Origin: Methanomicrobiales archaeon
GTDB taxonomy: Archaea; Halobacteriota; Methanomicrobia; Methanomicrobiales; Methanospirillaceae
Length of the DNA: 6,094 bases
Assembly: GCA_017883495.1 (NCBI GenBank)
Contig: JADGNL010000035.1
Coordinates: 1-6,094 of the forward strand
Direction: 5' to 3'
The position numbers were made by a program, and so were the translations under genes. Shown in pieces: positions 5,043-6,094 of this stretch. A model generated the notes under the pieces. The model made no database searches. It worked only from the letters and a program-made list of their open reading frames with translations, and had not been told where the DNA came from. Each line of letters begins with the position of its first letter. Positions within the stretch are counted from its first letter, which is position 1.

Positions 5043-5245
5043 GCCTTCTCCCTCCTGTACTGCTGCCTGAAGACGACTGCGAGTACGGACGCGACGACCA
5101 CGAACAGGCCGAAGAGCGGGAGCGCGTACCCGCGGCCCATGAAGAGGGCGATCACCGCGAGGGCGAAGCAGAAGATGACCACGTTCAGGAGCAGGGCCAG
5201 CTTGTAGAACTTCCACTTGAAGCGCTCCTTGGTCGGATCGTCCAT
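5021..5245 (-). CDS. Small membrane protein with two transmembrane helices
   Basis: This 74-aa protein has a charged N-terminus (MDDPTKERFKWKFYK), a hydrophobic segment at ~16-36 (LALLLNVVIFCFALAVIALF), a short turn MGRGYALP at 36-43, a second segment at ~44-59 (LFGLFVVVASVLAVVF), and a basic tail RQQYRREK. The topology would place both ends inside. I do not recognise the family. The gene is the first of a two-gene unit with the winged-helix protein, whose ATG and Shine-Dalgarno lie within its last codons. The ATG at 5245 lacks a Shine-Dalgarno, and only a weak TATA-like CTTCTAGCA ~25 bases upstream hints at a leaderless start. Possible roles are anchoring or signalling to the winged-helix partner; this is inferred only from the gene arrangement. 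Confidence 0.78.
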   Translation of the reverse strand: MDDPTKERFKWKFYKLALLLNVVIFCFALAVIALFMGRGYALPLFGLFVVVASVLAVVFRQQYRREKAWLMAQP

Positions 5246-5297
5246 GATCGGTTTTCGCCGGCATGCTAGAAGAAGGTGATCGAACGGGGGCCTGGAC

Positions 5298-5316
5298 CGC
5301 CCGTCGCTATCGGGCG
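5298..5316. repeat. Inverted repeat in the divergent promoter region, possible operator
   Basis: CGCCCG at 5298-5303 and CGGGCG at 5311-5316 are perfect 6-bp arms around the spacer TCGCTAT. The repeat lies just upstream of the flavodoxin TATA box, between the flavodoxin gene and the membrane/winged-helix unit. Short GC arms occur by chance in GC-rich DNA, so function is uncertain. Confidence 0.35.
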
Positions 5317-5321
5317 AGGCG

Positions 5322-5333
5322 GGTTATTTATAC
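5322..5333 (+). promoter_or_regulatory. TATA box of the flavodoxin gene
   Basis: GGTTATTTATACC is preceded by GGCG, compatible with a BRE. A start point ~26 bases downstream near 5354 leaves a leader of about 13 bases before the ATG at 5367, with GAAGG close to the ATG as a weak ribosome site. Confidence 0.65.
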
Positions 5334-5366
5334 CGGCCATACCCACCCTGCGGCGGAGACGAAGGG

Positions 5367-5888
5367 ATGGCCGGACGGATCCTGGTCGCGTACGCGACAA
5401 AGCACGGCTCGACGGCAGGCGTTGCCGAGGCCGTGGCCCGCGAACTCGAGGAGGCGGGGTTCGAGGCGGGGGCGGCTCCGCTCCCGGCCGCTGACTCGCT
5501 CGAGGGCTACGACGGCGTCGTGCTCGGGGCGCCGCTGTACATGGGCACGCCCCTCGACCTCGCGGCGTTCGTCGCCCGGCACCGGGCCGCGCTGGTCCGG
5601 GTGCCCGTCGCCGCGTTCGCGATGGGGCTGACGCCGGCAGCGCCCGAGCCGAAGCCCGAGCAGGTCGAGCAGGCGCGGAAGGCGCTCATCGACGCGCTCT
5701 CGCCGATCAGGCCGGTCGCCGCAATCCTCCTTGCGGGGGCGATCGACCGGGCGAAGATGAGCCTTGCCGAGCGGGCCGTGACCCGGCTGCTGCGGGCTCC
5801 GAGCGGCGACTTCCGCGACTGGAACGCGATCGGCGCCTGGGCGCGAACGCTCGTCCCGCTGTTCCGAGGCGGCGCCGGAACAAATTGA
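5367..5888 (+). CDS. Flavodoxin-fold protein, HemG-like (COG4635)
   Basis: This 173-aa protein is a flavodoxin domain over its whole length. The FMN phosphate loop is ATKHGST at 10-16 after strand RILVAY; YDGVVLGAPLYMG at 48-60 is the second flavin loop; FAMG at 84-87 follows the next strand; GDFRDWNAIGAWA at 147-159 near the C-terminus is typical of the HemG-like group (Flavodoxin_5). In bacteria HemG is the menaquinone-dependent protoporphyrinogen oxidase. Methanogens carry such proteins without that pathway being clear, so here I call only an FMN-binding electron-transfer or oxidoreductase protein of the cytoplasm. The ATG at 5367 fits both the TATA spacing and the conserved start MAGRILVAYATKHGST. 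It is transcribed alone: the divergent membrane/winged-helix unit lies to the left, and a T-run terminator follows to the right. Confidence 0.88.
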   Translation: MAGRILVAYATKHGSTAGVAEAVARELEEAGFEAGAAPLPAADSLEGYDGVVLGAPLYMGTPLDLAAFVARHRAALVRVPVAAFAMGLTPAAPEPKPEQVEQARKALIDALSPIRPVAAILLAGAIDRAKMSLAERAVTRLLRAPSGDFRDWNAIGAWARTLVPLFRGGAGTN

Positions 5889-5892
5889 TACC

Positions 5893-5903
5893 TACTTTTT
5901 CCC
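5893..5903 (+). terminator. Oligo-T terminator after the flavodoxin gene
   Basis: TACTTTTTCCC with five T at 5896-5900 begins 4 bases after the stop codon. It is a typical archaeal termination signal. Confidence 0.6.
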
Positions 5904-5916
5904 TGTTCGACCAAGA

Positions 5917-5979
5917 CCTCTACGGCCCGCAGAGCGGCTCGACTTCGCCGCCGACGACTGGCTCTTCAACAACCATTGA
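5917..5979 (+). pseudogene. Possible fragment of a gene 3' end
   Basis: Between the flavodoxin terminator and the non-coding right end, one frame reads ERLDFAADDWLFNNH then TGA. From 5935 nearly every codon ends in C or G (CGG CTC GAC TTC GCC GCC GAC), as in the real genes of this window, and the tail has a plausible protein composition. There is no start codon and no intact upstream part; the frame runs back into the flavodoxin gene out of phase. It may be the leftover end of a deleted gene, or chance in GC-rich DNA. Confidence 0.22.
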
Positions 5980-6017
5980 TCTTTCCCCCTGCATAGGCCG
6001 TTCTCCACGGAGCCTGT

Positions 6018-6078
6018 GGCCTCCTCCGCACGGGAGAGCAAAAACACAATGCTAATGCTGTGTGGTGATGAGGAGGTC
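6018..6078. repeat. Nested inverted repeats, possible structured RNA or regulatory region
   Basis: GGCCTCCTC (6018-6026) can pair with GAGGAGGTC (6070-6078), nine pairs including one G-U. Inside lies a second repeat, ACACA (6044-6048) with TGTGT (6059-6063), which encloses the direct repeat ATGCT-A-ATGCT. On the minus strand the inner hairpin is followed by TTTTT (6044-6040), resembling a terminator. No coding frame explains this stretch. It may belong to the gene beyond the right edge, on either strand. Confidence 0.35.
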
Positions 6079-6087
6079 TATATATAG
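6078..6087. promoter_or_regulatory. Palindromic TATA box at the right edge
   Basis: CTATATATAG is a perfect 10-bp palindrome and by composition a strong archaeal TATA box. Read rightward it would drive a gene starting just outside the window; read leftward its start point would fall near 6057, inside the nested repeats. The orientation cannot be decided here. Confidence 0.55.
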
Positions 6088-6094
6088 CGGCCTC

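Noticed and set aside
4722..5264. N-terminally extended version of the winged-helix protein starting near 5264
   Set aside because: The extra residues are the out-of-phase reading of the membrane-protein gene; the ATG at 5042 has a strong Shine-Dalgarno at the right spacing.
6065..6071. C-box-like GTGATGA as part of a C/D box sRNA
   Set aside because: No matching D box, C' or D' is visible within the window, and a TATA box follows immediately, so a C/D RNA here is unsupported.
6070..6077. Strong Shine-Dalgarno-like GAGGAGGT
   Set aside because: No start codon follows at a suitable distance; the sequence is better explained as an arm of the inverted repeat.

Overview
The window looks like chromosomal DNA of a high-GC methanogenic archaeon, most likely of the Methanomicrobiales. 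The evidence is an archaeal SRP (7S) RNA, an archaeal EF-1 beta, a zinc-ribbon protein of the archaeal COG2888 type, an MJ0490-like malate dehydrogenase, a kinase of the MfnE (methanofuran pathway) type, tRNAs without an encoded CCA end, and TATA boxes instead of bacterial promoters. Codons end mostly in C or G. I see no insertion sequence, integrase, CRISPR array or plasmid/phage gene, so this reads as ordinary core chromosome.

Left part (1-2075). A secreted phospholipase D/nuclease-like protein runs leftward off the window edge. From a 40-base divergent gap a rightward group begins: mfnE-like amino-acid kinase, a 53-aa four-CxxC zinc-ribbon protein and the 85-aa EF-1 beta, packed with gaps of 22 and 2 bases and ending at a T-run.

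Middle part (2102-5245). Everything is on the minus strand. In transcription order: a small two-helix membrane protein overlapping a winged-helix protein; tRNA-Asn(GTT); a CAT-anticodon elongator-type tRNA; an unrecognised protein with an N-terminal zinc ribbon and a methyltransferase-like Rossmann core; the SRP RNA, whose TATA box lies in the last codons of that protein; and malate dehydrogenase, whose ATG lies only about 13 bases after the SRP RNA with no separate promoter visible.

Right part (5246-6094). A 121-base divergent region carries a good TATA box and a 6-bp inverted repeat, and leads into a HemG-like flavodoxin. Beyond its T-run terminator is about 200 bases without an intact gene. 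This holds a short coding-like tail, nested inverted repeats and a palindromic TATA sequence at the edge.

The genes mix housekeeping roles: translation (EF-1 beta, two tRNAs), protein targeting (SRP RNA), coenzyme synthesis (mfnE), carbon metabolism (mdh) and redox (flavodoxin). The points most worth a second look are the SRP RNA-mdh junction, the zinc-ribbon methyltransferase-like protein, the overlapping membrane/winged-helix pair, and the structured non-coding right end. I do not see a convincing new multi-gene system.
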